Shown: positions 34,844 through 44,668 of the stretch, in pieces | Layout of the letters: each line of letters starts with the position of its first letter | Position numbering within the stretch: position 1 is the stretch's first letter | From: Thiohalomonas denitrificans | Lineage (GTDB): Bacteria > Pseudomonadota > Gammaproteobacteria > Thiohalomonadales > Thiohalomonadaceae | NCBI RefSeq assembly: GCF_900102855.1 | Contig: NZ_FMWD01000010.1 | Location: forward strand, 18,203-82,202 | DNA: 64,000 nucleotides | Reading direction: 5' to 3' | The notes under the pieces: model-generated | The model's input: the letters and a program-made list of their open reading frames with translations, nothing else | Told to the model about the DNA's origin: nothing | Database searches by the model: none | Program-made: the position numbers and the translations under genes

Positions 34844-35539
34844 ATGCAACGAACCGTAACGTGGTTGGCCTTGCCTTCGGTGCTGCTGGCTATCGCTCTC
34901 TATTTCCTTGCGCTGCCGGCAGCAAAGCTCTGGCTGACAAAGGCCGGCGAATATGCATTGGGTGTCGTCCTCGACATCGACCACATCGAGCTGGAATACC
35001 AGCCCTGGCCGCTGCTCACCTCGGCTCCCGCTGTGCTCCATCTCGTCGGCGTCGAGATGGCCAACCCACCCGGCTTCGAAGCCCCCGGATTCATGGCTAT
35101 CCGCCGCATCGACGTGCGTTTCACCCCCGTCTTTGTGAGAGAAAACCCGATGGTGATTTCCGAGGTCAGGCTACATGGCTTGTCACTCAACGTGGAACGC
35201 CGGGAACTGGTCAGCAATGCCGGCATTATTCTCACCCGCCTGGCGGAGTTCGATACTCGGGAGAGCCTGTTCGACCTCGATAAGCAGTTCGTCATCGAAA
35301 GCGTTGTGCTACAGGACGGGGCGGCGCAGATCACCCACGCACCGACCCTTGGCCCCGGCGGCCAACTTGCCGTCAGTTTCGATGACCGACCCCATTACCG
35401 CATCGCCAAGGCCGACGGTGGTGTTGGGCTTACCACACTGCTGTACGAAGTCATCGACCGGGTGGTAAGCGATGCGCTTGTGCGAGTGGCGCGGGATGGA
35501 GAGGCCCGAAAAGAGCTGGAGGCGAGTCTTTTGGACTGA
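34844..35539 (+). CDS. AsmA-like membrane-anchored protein
   Basis: 231 residues with an N-terminal transmembrane helix (about 5-30). A domain resembling the AsmA/DUF748 N-terminal repeat follows: GVVLDIDHIELEYQPWPLL, VLHLVGVEMANPPGFE, IDVRFTPVFVRENPMVISEVRLHGLSLNVER. It is much shorter than full AsmA proteins (about 600), containing only the first module and a short C-terminal helix. Such proteins act at the inner membrane-periplasm face in lipid transport or envelope homeostasis. The ribosome-binding site is weak. Confidence 0.65.
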   Translation: MQRTVTWLALPSVLLAIALYFLALPAAKLWLTKAGEYALGVVLDIDHIELEYQPWPLLTSAPAVLHLVGVEMANPPGFEAPGFMAIRRIDVRFTPVFVRENPMVISEVRLHGLSLNVERRELVSNAGIILTRLAEFDTRESLFDLDKQFVIESVVLQDGAAQITHAPTLGPGGQLAVSFDDRPHYRIAKADGGVGLTTLLYEVIDRVVSDALVRVARDGEARKELEASLLD

Positions 35540-35558
35540 CGGCGCAAGAAACGCCCGC

Positions 35559-36500
35559 TCAAAGCCAGTTGGTCAGCATCACACCGAGGCTGAACCGATT
35601 GGAGTAGTGATCATAGTCAATGAGGCTTTCACCGTAGCCGGTAAACAACTGTGCATAACCGCGCATCTGATCCCCAATTGGAAAGGTCCAATCCAGTTGC
35701 AGTGCACCCCGGTTGTTACTCGCCAAATTGTTCCGAACCATGAAGCCGTAGGTCTGGGTACCTTGGTAATAGAGTCCGCTGAACTCGAAGTTTCCCATGT
35801 ATCGGTGGATATCGGGGTTGTCGTCGCCTGAGGGATCGTTTGGGTCCTCCTTTTCCGGTTCCGGTATGCGCCACCATGGCTTCAGGCTCAAATACCAATC
35901 GCCCGACTCCATCATGAAATCGGCGTAAACCCGGTTCCAACTGCGCGACTCCCGACCAGAACGGCCATTGGACTGATGGCTGACACCGAGCCGAAAAACT
36001 CGGCTGGTAATTCCCCCCAAGCTGACGCGATGCGGGTGGATGAGCATCAACTCAGGCTCGTAGTTGGTCTCCCGGAACGGAGACGAATAGTTGCTGTTGT
36101 AGGCCTGCCAATAGGCTACCTGGGTGTACCCGAAGGCGAATTGGGTGCCAGTGCCGAGCAGGTTGTTGGTAATCGGCACCTTGAGGCTCACCTGGAACTT
36201 CATCTCCACTTGGTCCAGTTCATCGCCTTCGGCGTTCACGGGCCGGTCCGAGCTGTAGGCCAGTGGAAGAAGGTAAGTCGGCTTGTAAGGGGTGATGGAA
36301 AACGGATTGTCGTTGAGCCGCGACTCCAACTCGAGCCGTCGCGTGATCGCAGACTCGTGCTCGGGTTCGCTATCCGGTTCGGCAACCGCCGCTGTCGGCA
36401 ACAGCGTACCTGCTAACAGTAGCAGCACCGGCGCACGCACTCGCTTTCCGTCGATCAATCGCCTGACACCCACCAATGCATTACCCCCAAACCTCGGCAT
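35559..36500 (-). CDS. pldA: Outer-membrane phospholipase A (OMPLA)
   Basis: 313 residues from the ATG at 36500 (AGGTGA upstream; GTG at 36512 is an alternative). A signal peptide (to about residue 40, AVA) is followed by a 12-strand barrel. The catalytic motif is GVSHQSNGRSGRESRSWNRV: the His and Ser of HQSNGR and the Asn of WNRVY form the OMPLA triad. The final strand FSLGVMLTNWL closes the barrel. It hydrolyses outer-leaflet phospholipids when lipid asymmetry is lost. It is convergent with the AsmA-like gene. Confidence 0.9.
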   Translation of the reverse strand: MPRFGGNALVGVRRLIDGKRVRAPVLLLLAGTLLPTAAVAEPDSEPEHESAITRRLELESRLNDNPFSITPYKPTYLLPLAYSSDRPVNAEGDELDQVEMKFQVSLKVPITNNLLGTGTQFAFGYTQVAYWQAYNSNYSSPFRETNYEPELMLIHPHRVSLGGITSRVFRLGVSHQSNGRSGRESRSWNRVYADFMMESGDWYLSLKPWWRIPEPEKEDPNDPSGDDNPDIHRYMGNFEFSGLYYQGTQTYGFMVRNNLASNNRGALQLDWTFPIGDQMRGYAQLFTGYGESLIDYDHYSNRFSLGVMLTNWL

Positions 36501-36558
36501 CCAGTAAATCACCTTTCCCCTCCTTTCCAGTAGGGAACCTCTGAAAATTCATTTTTCG

Positions 36559-36626
36559 CCACTCCCGCGAAAGCGGAAGCCCAGTAAAAATCAAACGGCT
36601 GGATTCCTGCTTTCGCGGGAATGACG
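36559..36626. repeat. CCCGCGAAAGCGG inverted repeat
   Basis: CTCCCGCGAAAGCGGAAG and its inverted partner ATTCCTGCTTTCGCGGGAAT are separated by about 20 bases. This 'TTTCGCGGGAATGAC' repeat is widespread between proteobacterial genes. The rest of 36501-36889 has no gene. Confidence 0.7.
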
Positions 36627-36889
36627 AATTTATCGATGTGCCCAGTAGTGAGCGAAGATTTCCCATTCCGTGCCTCTAACCAGTGCACGGCCCGACATAC
36701 CGGGAAGCTGCAGCAAACAGGCATCGTCCTAGCCATTTTTAGACGGTAGCAGCAAATTCGCGCGCTCTCACGACCTCATTTCGTCTTTAGACACGTTCTT
36801 GATTACCTCTGGGACACCGAGCTACAATCCGGGATCTGACCCCGAACCGCTCCCCGTTTTGTAACTATTTTTCCGATCGGAGATATCGT

Positions 36890-37501
36890 ATGTCGTCACA
36901 GTCGCATCCCTTCGCCGAGGCCGTTGCCCTCATCGATGCCGCCAATGCCGAAGATCCCAACAAGGAAACCGTCGCCGGGGAGGAGTGGCCGAAGGAACTC
37001 CTTTACTCCCATCGCATGGCTGACATGCTCCAACGCTATACACCCGATGCCGACGAGGCGCAGCAGTTGGCCGTACGGGCGCAGCATGTCCAGCGCTGGA
37101 AAACACCGCGCAGTGCCTATCCGATGAATCGCCAGGGCTATCACCAGTGGCGGACGGGGTTGTACAAATTTCACGCAGATACCGCGGGCGAACTGCTGCG
37201 GCGGGCCGGTTACGGCGAGGATGTCATCGAGCGGGTGAAGCAGGCTGTCGGGAAGCGGGCACTCAAGCTCAATCCCGATACCCAATTGCTGGAGGACGTA
37301 GCCGGGCTGGTATTCATCGAGCACTACATGCTGGATTTCGCGGCCAAGCACCCCGAGTATGACGAGGCCAAATGGATCGACATCATCCAAAAAACCTGGA
37401 AGAAGATGTCGGACCGGGCGCATCAATTCGCCCTTTCGGGCGGCATCAAACTGCCCGAGCCCCTGGTTCCGCTAATCCAAAAGGCCGTGGATAACGCCTG
37501 A
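36890..37501 (+). CDS. DUF4202 family protein
   Basis: 203 residues with CGGAGAT before the ATG. The whole length fits DUF4202: AVALIDAANAEDPN, ELLYSHRMADML, AVRAQHVQRWKTPRSAYPM, GYHQWRTGLYKFHA and LVFIEHYMLDFA. Conserved His residues (SHRM, AQHVQRW, FIEHY) suggest a metal-dependent HD-like helical fold, which is inference. It is cytosolic. Function is unknown. Confidence 0.88.
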   Translation: MSSQSHPFAEAVALIDAANAEDPNKETVAGEEWPKELLYSHRMADMLQRYTPDADEAQQLAVRAQHVQRWKTPRSAYPMNRQGYHQWRTGLYKFHADTAGELLRRAGYGEDVIERVKQAVGKRALKLNPDTQLLEDVAGLVFIEHYMLDFAAKHPEYDEAKWIDIIQKTWKKMSDRAHQFALSGGIKLPEPLVPLIQKAVDNA

Positions 37502-37667
37502 TATTCGCCGCCAGCAGCATCCGAGCGGTGCCGGCATTCGGCCCGCCTTGCCTCCAGTATACCTGAGACCATTACCCGCAAATGACTCACACTTGTCACC
37601 AACCGTCCTGATTCTTCACCCGGTTGGCGGCTAGAGTTTACGACAGGAGTGAACAAGGAGCGGGCAA

Positions 37668-38597
37668 TTGGCTTACCTGGGAGAATATCTGCTCTTTGTA
37701 GCAGAAACGATCACTATAGTTGCGGCCGTGTTCGCCCTTGTGGTGCTGACTGCTCGGGCGTTGCGGCAATCCCGAGAAGATGGGGCGAGGCTGCAGATAC
37801 GGCATCTGAACCCCCGATACCGCCAACTCGCAACCCGAATCGAGGCCGCCAGTCTTCCAAAAAGAGAACTGAAACGGCTGCTGCCCCACCGTGGACGTCA
37901 GGAGAGAAAGGCACGACGGGTTTTCGTGATCCGCTTCACTGGGGATCTACGAGCCAGCGCCGTCAGGAGCCTACGCGAAGAGGTGACCGCCATCCTCTCC
38001 ACCCGGCAGGAGGGGGATAGCGTAGTGGTCTGCCTGGAAAGCCTTGGCGGTGTCGTCGCCTCCTACGGGCTCGCGGCCTCCCAGCTGACCCGCCTGCGGG
38101 ACAACGGTCTGCCGCTCACGGTTTGTGTGGACCGGGTGGCCGCCTCCGGCGGTTACATGATGGCCGCCGTGGCCGATCACCCTGTCGCCGCGCCGTTCGC
38201 CATCGTCGGCTCGATTGGGGTGGTGGCGCAGCTACCCAATTTCCATCGCCTGCTAAAGCAGCACAACATAGACTTCGAGCAGTTCCAGGCCGGCGCCTAC
38301 AAACGCACCGTCACACTCTTCGGCGAAACCAGTGACGAAGACCGCCGCAAGCTCCAGAGCCAAGTGGATGAGACTTTCGAACTCTTCCAGTCGTTCCTGA
38401 TCCGATACCGTCCCAGGCTGGACCTCCAGCGAGTCGCCACCGGAGAATACTGGTACGGCAGCCGTGCCGAAGAGCTGGGGCTAATCGACGAGATCGGGAC
38501 CAGCGACGATCACCTGTTAGCGCTCAGCCGGGAGGCCGAGCTGTACGAATTGAATTACCGCTTGCCGCCTCAGCGACGTCGCTGGCTATTCCGGTAG
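37668..38597 (+). CDS. sohB: SohB-type S49 signal-peptide/membrane protease
   Basis: 309 residues starting with TTG, well placed 8 bases after AAGGAG. An N-terminal transmembrane helix (about 10-32) and an S49 peptidase domain follow. Nucleophile Ser160 lies in RVAASGGYMMA and the general base Lys212 in AGAYKRTVTLFGE. The GEYWYGSRAEELGLIDEIG segment is characteristic of the SohB/SppA fold. It cleaves residual signal peptides in or near the inner membrane. Confidence 0.92.
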   Translation: MAYLGEYLLFVAETITIVAAVFALVVLTARALRQSREDGARLQIRHLNPRYRQLATRIEAASLPKRELKRLLPHRGRQERKARRVFVIRFTGDLRASAVRSLREEVTAILSTRQEGDSVVVCLESLGGVVASYGLAASQLTRLRDNGLPLTVCVDRVAASGGYMMAAVADHPVAAPFAIVGSIGVVAQLPNFHRLLKQHNIDFEQFQAGAYKRTVTLFGETSDEDRRKLQSQVDETFELFQSFLIRYRPRLDLQRVATGEYWYGSRAEELGLIDEIGTSDDHLLALSREAELYELNYRLPPQRRRWLFR

Positions 38598-38745
38598 CGA
38601 AGCGAGAGGAAAGAATCGGGGAATAGAAGAAGAACGCTACCGAGTAGCACCGACGGTGACAATCCACCTGCGAGCTATATATCTATATCGGAGATTCTGA
38701 TGGAACTCAACCACCGCTCTAACGAACCGAATAACTGTACGCAGC

Positions 38746-39498
38746 CTATTTCCGATGCGCAATCTCATATTCTTTACATGTAGCCAGGATTTTGTCGACT
38801 CCGCAATCTATTTTGTTAATAAAGGCAACTCCGTCCCACGAGCCACTCTTAATTTTCATTTCCATACGTTCATCAGCTATTTCAATCTCCCAATCCCCCA
38901 AACCGTCTCCAAACAGTTGATTCAACTCCTTCCCTCTCTCTCTCCACACACCATCATAACCATCTGAAATATTCTTTCCCGAGCATACCCTTACATTCTC
39001 GCCCGCATGACACTTGGAACCAAACTTAATAGCACTCATCTTCTTCATGTATCTGGGATTATATGCTCCAACACGTATACTCACCTCCTCGTCACAAACA
39101 ATTTCCTTATGTGTACCCCGCGGGTGCGGCCAGTAATCTAAAAACGGCCTGTCAAATTCGATTTCTATATCCACCCCTAATACCTGTCCCGCACCTTTTT
39201 TGCCAGAGATGCGAAACGAGCCACCCCGCTTCCTTATTGCCCTGCTGACATCAGAGTTTAGGCAGAGGGCGGAACGCCAAAAGAAAGCAACAAGAACAAA
39301 CAGAGTTAAGATCGATATCGTATCTAGAATATCCGGCGCATCAGATAACGTAACAGACGAAGAACTCTCCACAAAAGCATTTTGCATCCATGCCAGTAGT
39401 ACCAGAACACTTCCTATTGCTAATACGTAGAGTAAAAACCAAGCTACCGCTAACAATGGGGCCGGAACGGCCAACCTACAACCGAACATAGCCTTCAC
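38746..39498 (-). CDS. Two-helix membrane protein in AT-rich DNA, unknown
   Basis: 250 residues from GTG (or ATG at 39489). Two N-terminal transmembrane helices (about 13-38 and 55-75) are followed by a soluble, probably cytosolic, domain: QVLGVDIEIEFDRPFLDYWPHP, NPRYMKKMSAIKFGSKCH, GDWEIEIADERMEM. Four cysteines fall in the soluble part. Base composition and codon use are markedly more AT-rich than the flanks, a sign of transfer. No family is recognised. It neighbours a broken gene remnant. Confidence 0.6.
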   Translation of the reverse strand: MKAMFGCRLAVPAPLLAVAWFLLYVLAIGSVLVLLAWMQNAFVESSSSVTLSDAPDILDTISILTLFVLVAFFWRSALCLNSDVSRAIRKRGGSFRISGKKGAGQVLGVDIEIEFDRPFLDYWPHPRGTHKEIVCDEEVSIRVGAYNPRYMKKMSAIKFGSKCHAGENVRVCSGKNISDGYDGVWRERGKELNQLFGDGLGDWEIEIADERMEMKIKSGSWDGVAFINKIDCGVDKILATCKEYEIAHRK

Positions 39499-39636
39499 AA
39501 TTCACAACTCGGTCTCCAGCCGCAGCGCTTAAGCCCCAATCTCTGTAGGCCAAAAAATGATTTCGAAGAAATAAATTCATAGCCATATAGTTACTAATTA
39601 TCCAGTGTTTTTATCGTTGAGGTAAGTACTGCGACG

Positions 39637-40310
39637 CTAAGAGCAACCCACACCGCCCGGTTCAATGGAACGCGGGAAGCCGAACAGGTAGTTTGCACGC
39701 GGGACGTAGCCGTAGGTCCCTACCGAGGTCGCCGGTTGCGTGTGGTTGCCTTGTGCGAGCCCCATCATGTGGGCAAGGGCGCTGTACTCGGCAAAATATC
39801 CGAGGGTACCGGCATGGAACATGTCGCCCAGGATCTCTTCGCGGGTGAGGCCGGCAATGATCGCCTGGTCCTGGCTTTCAAGCGTGGTTTTGGTGCTCTC
39901 CAGTCTGGCCTGCACATCGGTAAGGGCCTTCGGCGAGACGCTGCCGCCGGCCACGGCGATGGAGAGATAGGAGCCGGCGACGATGGGAGAGCGGTAGCTC
40001 TTGGTCCCGAAACAGGGTCGGTCACCTCGAAGGCGAAATCCAGGTCTTCGCCCAAACTCATGGCGTTGCCGGTCAGCTTGAGCTCACCGTCCACCCTGAT
40101 CTCCGGCACCACTTCGATGAGATAGCTGGGGATGGATTGGGGGAGTTGGCTGATATCGGTGATCTCCCCCTCTGGCATCAGGCTGGCCAGGGCCTCTTCA
40201 TCGGCCGCGGTGGCCGGGCGGAAGCTCAAGGTGACCTTGTGGTTATTGACCGCAGCCCAGGGGAAGTTAACGCGGTTCATCAGATAGCCGAACAGGTCGG
40301 TACCCTGCCG
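39637..40310 (-). pseudogene. Remnant of a large transglutaminase/RHS-type protein
   Basis: Reading from 40310 the frame gives QGTDLFGYLMNRVNFPWAA and continues to FAFEVTDPVSG. It then shifts frame near 40010 and goes on as VAGGSVSPKALTDVQARLES to PRSIEPGGVG, where it stops. Both halves match one continuous protein in my memory of large secreted transglutaminase/RHS-associated proteins. The fragment therefore has a frameshift and lacks both ends. It is presumably non-functional. Confidence 0.65.
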
Positions 40311-40512
40311 ATAGCGCCTGTGAGACCGGCTGGGTATTTACACTATATCTCCTGCATGAACCAACTGATAAGCCCGCATATCCTCTTCGACGCCATTTTA
40401 TCACCTGGAAACCCATCAGGGGAGCCGCTATTAATTGGGGAACACTCTTCCCGTGTAGACCGCGGATGCAGAGAAACCCGGAAGGGAAAGACGGACTGAC
40501 AAGGAGGTCAGC

Positions 40513-41355
40513 ATGAAAACAAGCGCGATAATCACACTCGTGGCGGCTCTGGGTATTTCGATGGGCCTGATCGCTCAAGAGGAAAACGAAACGCAAAGGG
40601 AAGCCGCCCAGGGCGTAACCCCCGATGATACCCAGCAACTCATCAACGATTGGCCGGATGTCTCGAAAGAGGCAGCCAATACCATGACCGAGAAATACGG
40701 CCAGCCGGATGAGGCGACGCCGACAATGCTCGTCTGGCACAACAACGGGCCGTGGCTAAGGACCATCGTCTACAAGGAAGAAATCGACCACGACTTCCCG
40801 GTACCTCATAAAGACGTGCTTGAGCAGTTCGTCAGCTATGAGGTTCCACCTGACAAGTTTGACGACCTGGCGGAGTACGACGGCAGCGTGATCGCCGAAC
40901 GTACCAAGGGCGAGCTCTCTGCGCGCTGCGACAAGGAGGCGGCGAATTATCTTGCGATCAATCTCGCCGACGATGTGGTCAAGGGCGAAAGGAGCGTCGA
41001 GGAGGCACGCGAATTCTACGCAGAAACCATAAAGGAGTTGATGCAGGGAGAAAAACCGGAATACACCACTGCACTGCTTTTCGATCCGCCTCCCGTCCGC
41101 CAAGCGCGCGACAGTGATGAGCGTGCAATCTCCGTCGCAGAGCTCGAACAGCTTCGCCAGGGAGAAATGGAAGGTGCCGAAATCGCCACCTTCTCAGAGT
41201 TGGACAAGGACGACAGTGGTGACATTAGCCGCCAAGAGGCAGAGGACAACCAGCGCCTGAGCGACGCCTGGGAGCAATTCGACCTCGATGACAACGACCG
41301 GCTCGACCCTGCTGAGTTCAGCGCTTTTGAGGCAGAGACAAAAGATCAGCAGTAG
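40513..41355 (+). CDS. Exported EF-hand protein
   Basis: 280 residues with an excellent AAGGAGGT site. A signal peptide (about 1-21) precedes a long helical, acidic body (DDTQQLINDWPDVSKEAANTM, VEEAREFYAETIKELMQG). Two C-terminal EF-hands follow: DKDDSGDISRQEA (about 236-248) and DLDDNDRLDPAEF (about 259-271), each with Asp at positions 1, 3, 5 and Glu near 12. It probably binds Ca2+ in the periplasm. The N-terminal part (LVWHNNGPWLRTIVYKEE) resembles uncharacterised proteobacterial proteins. The 3' end overlaps a 32-bp repeat shared with 62217-62248. Confidence 0.75.
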   Translation: MKTSAIITLVAALGISMGLIAQEENETQREAAQGVTPDDTQQLINDWPDVSKEAANTMTEKYGQPDEATPTMLVWHNNGPWLRTIVYKEEIDHDFPVPHKDVLEQFVSYEVPPDKFDDLAEYDGSVIAERTKGELSARCDKEAANYLAINLADDVVKGERSVEEAREFYAETIKELMQGEKPEYTTALLFDPPPVRQARDSDERAISVAELEQLRQGEMEGAEIATFSELDKDDSGDISRQEAEDNQRLSDAWEQFDLDDNDRLDPAEFSAFEAETKDQQ

Positions 41356-41373
41356 CCGATTATCGAAGCGGTC
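41342..41373 (+). repeat. 32-bp repeat, copy 1
   Basis: Identical at 30 of 32 positions to 62217-62248 (core AGCAGTAGCCGATTATCGAA). It spans the stop codon of the EF-hand gene. The remaining gap to 41722 shows a short ACCACAGAG motif and no gene. Confidence 0.7.
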
Positions 41374-41722
41374 TGCGCCAACACGGCGCAGGCCGTTACG
41401 AATCCGTTGTCCATCCTACCTCCGACTGGGCCTCAGTCGATCGCGACCTTTGGAGCTCAACAGATTCATCTCGTTCTGATTCCACAGCTTTCACACCGAA
41501 ACAGATGTCTCCACGGCGACTGAACCGATCATGGATAATCAAGACCACAGAGAGAACATAGGTGTGGTGTTACCCAAGGCATGGCGCTCTCCTGGTCGGG
41601 GTTTGCGGACCCATTTTGGCCGTTAGTAGACGGGGCAAACGAGAAGCAGCGAGCAGAAACAGACGAACAATCGGAAAGGCCTGCTGCTGTTGGTTCGATA
41701 ACGGCCGAACTCGGATTCAGGT

Positions 41723-44668
41723 TCAGCGTGCAGCCGGATGACTTCTAAACGGGTGTGGCTGGCAACTTGTCCTCTCGAGCCATTCAGCCGTCTGCTCCGA
41801 AGGAATCGGCCGCGAAAAGTAAAAGCCCTGGACATATTCGCAGCCAAAACGGCGGAGGAGTTGCAACTGCTCAATCTCCTCCACCCCTTCTGCGATCACG
41901 GTCATGCGCAGGTGCCGTGCGATGGCAAGGACGGCCTCGACGATGCCCCGGTGTTCGTCACCCTGAAGCAGGTTGCTGGTGAATCGGCGATCGATCTTCA
42001 AGGCGTCGAATGGGAACTCATGCAGATAGCTCAATGAAGAGTAACCGGTTCCAAAGTCATCGATGTAGAGGCGGACGCCGAGCTTGCGAAGAGCCTCCAA
42101 TGTTTTCCGCACGTGGTGCGAACCTTCCATGAGGACGCTTTCCGTAATCTCCAGGGCCAGACAGTTCCCCGGCAACCCGGCTCTACGGAGCGCCCCTTCC
42201 ACCTGCTCCAGCAGATCCATCTGTGCGAATTGTACGGCTGAGAGGTTGACGCTGACGTAGGGTTTAGAGCGGTGGGGCGATCGCTTACGCCACTGTGCCG
42301 CCTGGCGACATGCCTGCTCAAGAACGTGCCGGCCAATGTCGTGAATCAGCCCGGTCTCTTCGGCCACAGGGATAAATTCCGCAGGCGACACCAGCCCGCG
42401 TTCGGGATGGCGCCAGCGTATCAGCGCCTCGAACCCCTGGAGTCTCTCATCCTGGGTCGCCAGAATGGGCTGGAAATAGACTTCGAATTCACTCCGTTCA
42501 GCGGCTCGGCGCAATTCGCTTTCGAGAGTGAGTCTCGCCAGGGCCCGCCCATGCATGGTCTCGTCGAAAATAGCTGTCTGACCCGAACCGAACTGTTTGG
42601 CTTGATACATGGCTGTATCGGCCTCTCGCAGCAGGTCTGAGACGTCCCGATGCTCCTCATGAGCCAGGGCGACGCCGATACTAGCTGTTGTAAACACCTC
42701 ATGGCCTCTAACCAAAAAAGGCTTGGCCAGGGCCTGGTGTATCCGGTTAGCAATAGCGAAAGCACCCTCCGCGCTCCCGAGCGCCTCGAGCAACACTGTG
42801 AATTCATCGCCCCCCAGCCGTGAGACGGTATCGCCGGGCCGAACGCATTCGGAAAGGCGTTCTGCCACCGACCTGAGGACCTCATCGCCTGCGGTGTGAC
42901 CGAGACTGTCATTGATATTCTTGAAGCGTTCCAGGTCGAAATAGAGTACTGCGAATGGTTTGCCTCTAGAATGGCGTCCGATGGCTTGGGCCAGCCGGTC
43001 CATGAACAGCGCCCGGTTGGGCAATTGCGTCAAGTCGTCGTAGAACGCTGCCCGACGTAGCTGCTCTTCGGTGCTGTAGCGCTGAATGATCCCGCCCAGA
43101 GTGTGTGCGATAGCCTTCAGAAAGCGCTCCTCTTCCGGACTTCGGGTGTGGCCGTGGTCGACGTAGAGCGTCAGGACACCCAAGAGCGAGTCGCCGGACA
43201 GTATCGGAAGGCAGTAGTGCCCATGGGGTTGCATGCCGGGGAAGAAGTTGTCGTGCCGGTGGTCAATGCAATCGGCAAACACGACTTTACGAGCCTCTGC
43301 GGTACGACCACAGAGGCAATGCCCGAAAGCAATCCGGCCGCAGCCGGAGGTTACCGACTCCAAGAGGCCTCGATGCGATACCAGTTCCAGTTCGTCATCT
43401 TTGGAGGCCAGGAATATGCCCCCTTTCGATTGTAGAGACAGCCAGGGCGTAGACAGGATGATGTCGAGGCTTCGGTCGAGCTTGCGGGGGAAGTCGAGCG
43501 GTTCCATAGACAGTTCGAGCAAACGTGCGATGATCTGCTGCGAGGTGTAATCCCGCTCGATCTTTTCCGCAGCCGCCTTTCGTGCAGTGATATCGCGAAT
43601 GAAGGCCGCGTGGGAGCCGATTTCCGAGTCGAGGGGAGAGATGGAGAGCTCCACCGGGAACCGCCGGCCTTCGCGGTGGGTAGCCGTGGCCTCGACATGT
43701 TTTTTCGAAAAACCTTCCGGTAAAAGGCGGTGGGTGTCGGGATGCCCCTCCCGTCCGAGAATGCTATCCAGCTCTTGGCCGATAATGTCCTCCTCCTTCC
43801 AGCCAAACAGCGTCTCGGCTCCGGGGTTCCAGCCGGTGATGCGACGTTCCTGATCGAATGTGACGATGGCATCGAGTGAACCCTGGACGATTGCCTTGAT
43901 TCGATCGTCCTGCGCCTCCAACTCTTTGTAAGCCACATCGCGCTCGCGTATCCGTACCCCCAGCTGGCGACCTCCATACTGGATCCCGGCGAGACCGAAC
44001 AGCCAAAGCAGGCCATAGCCGATTCCCAGGGTGGCGTGTTCGGCTTCTGCGAAGGCCTGGTCAAATGGCACAGAGAGGCTTACGCCCCCAATTAAATCCC
44101 CGGGCTTGACGCCCTGTTCTGCATGGCATTTCAGACAGGAGGGTTCGGCCCACCGGGCCTTCATGACTCGGAGTATCGGGCCCGAGTCGGTCTGAAGTGT
44201 CTTGGAAACCTCGTCTGCTCGGCTCTTTGCGAGTTCGAGAAGTGCCTTCTTTTCCCAAGGGTCGGGGCGGTTAGCCCGGTTGAGGGGAGCTAGGCTCGTC
44301 AGGCGCCCGTGGACTTCCCGTGGGTCGCCGGTCTTATAGTACTTCTTCAGCAAGGTTGCTGGGTTGACCAGGGTCAGAATGCGGCCATCCGGCGTAGTGA
44401 TATCCCGGTCGGAGAGCTTTGCCAGGTAAGGGTCGGGCCGGGTCTCTTTATCCACCTCGATGTAAATGCCGCCCTGGGCAATAGCCCAATGGGAGAGCGT
44501 TTCGCCTTTAGCAAAGGCCGTCTGGATCTCGCGGTAGGCCTGATCGTGGACATGTCCGTTGATTTGACGCAGGTTCCACGCGAAAAGCAGCCAGACGGCG
44601 ACGCTCCACGCGATGAACAGGGTCATGGTCCAATGCCGTAACTGCAATCGCCGGTATACGGACGTCAT
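41723..44668 (-). CDS. Haem-sensor PAS-GAF-GGDEF-EAL protein
   Basis: 981 residues. Transmembrane helices at about 13-33 and 212-232 enclose a DUF3365/Tll0287-like periplasmic domain with the haem c motif CLKCH (178-182). Then come a PAS domain (about 255-370, GWNPGAETLFGWKEEDIIG), a GAF domain (about 385-545) and a GGDEF domain (about 555-720) with intact RLGGDEF. An I-site RxxD five residues before it is intact. The EAL domain (about 730-970) has GFEALIRW and DDFGTGYSSLSYL. Both catalytic signatures are intact, so it could make and degrade c-di-GMP. The haem domain suggests redox or gas sensing in the periplasm. Confidence 0.92.
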   Translation of the reverse strand: MTSVYRRLQLRHWTMTLFIAWSVAVWLLFAWNLRQINGHVHDQAYREIQTAFAKGETLSHWAIAQGGIYIEVDKETRPDPYLAKLSDRDITTPDGRILTLVNPATLLKKYYKTGDPREVHGRLTSLAPLNRANRPDPWEKKALLELAKSRADEVSKTLQTDSGPILRVMKARWAEPSCLKCHAEQGVKPGDLIGGVSLSVPFDQAFAEAEHATLGIGYGLLWLFGLAGIQYGGRQLGVRIRERDVAYKELEAQDDRIKAIVQGSLDAIVTFDQERRITGWNPGAETLFGWKEEDIIGQELDSILGREGHPDTHRLLPEGFSKKHVEATATHREGRRFPVELSISPLDSEIGSHAAFIRDITARKAAAEKIERDYTSQQIIARLLELSMEPLDFPRKLDRSLDIILSTPWLSLQSKGGIFLASKDDELELVSHRGLLESVTSGCGRIAFGHCLCGRTAEARKVVFADCIDHRHDNFFPGMQPHGHYCLPILSGDSLLGVLTLYVDHGHTRSPEEERFLKAIAHTLGGIIQRYSTEEQLRRAAFYDDLTQLPNRALFMDRLAQAIGRHSRGKPFAVLYFDLERFKNINDSLGHTAGDEVLRSVAERLSECVRPGDTVSRLGGDEFTVLLEALGSAEGAFAIANRIHQALAKPFLVRGHEVFTTASIGVALAHEEHRDVSDLLREADTAMYQAKQFGSGQTAIFDETMHGRALARLTLESELRRAAERSEFEVYFQPILATQDERLQGFEALIRWRHPERGLVSPAEFIPVAEETGLIHDIGRHVLEQACRQAAQWRKRSPHRSKPYVSVNLSAVQFAQMDLLEQVEGALRRAGLPGNCLALEITESVLMEGSHHVRKTLEALRKLGVRLYIDDFGTGYSSLSYLHEFPFDALKIDRRFTSNLLQGDEHRGIVEAVLAIARHLRMTVIAEGVEEIEQLQLLRRFGCEYVQGFYFSRPIPSEQTAEWLERTSCQPHPFRSHPAAR

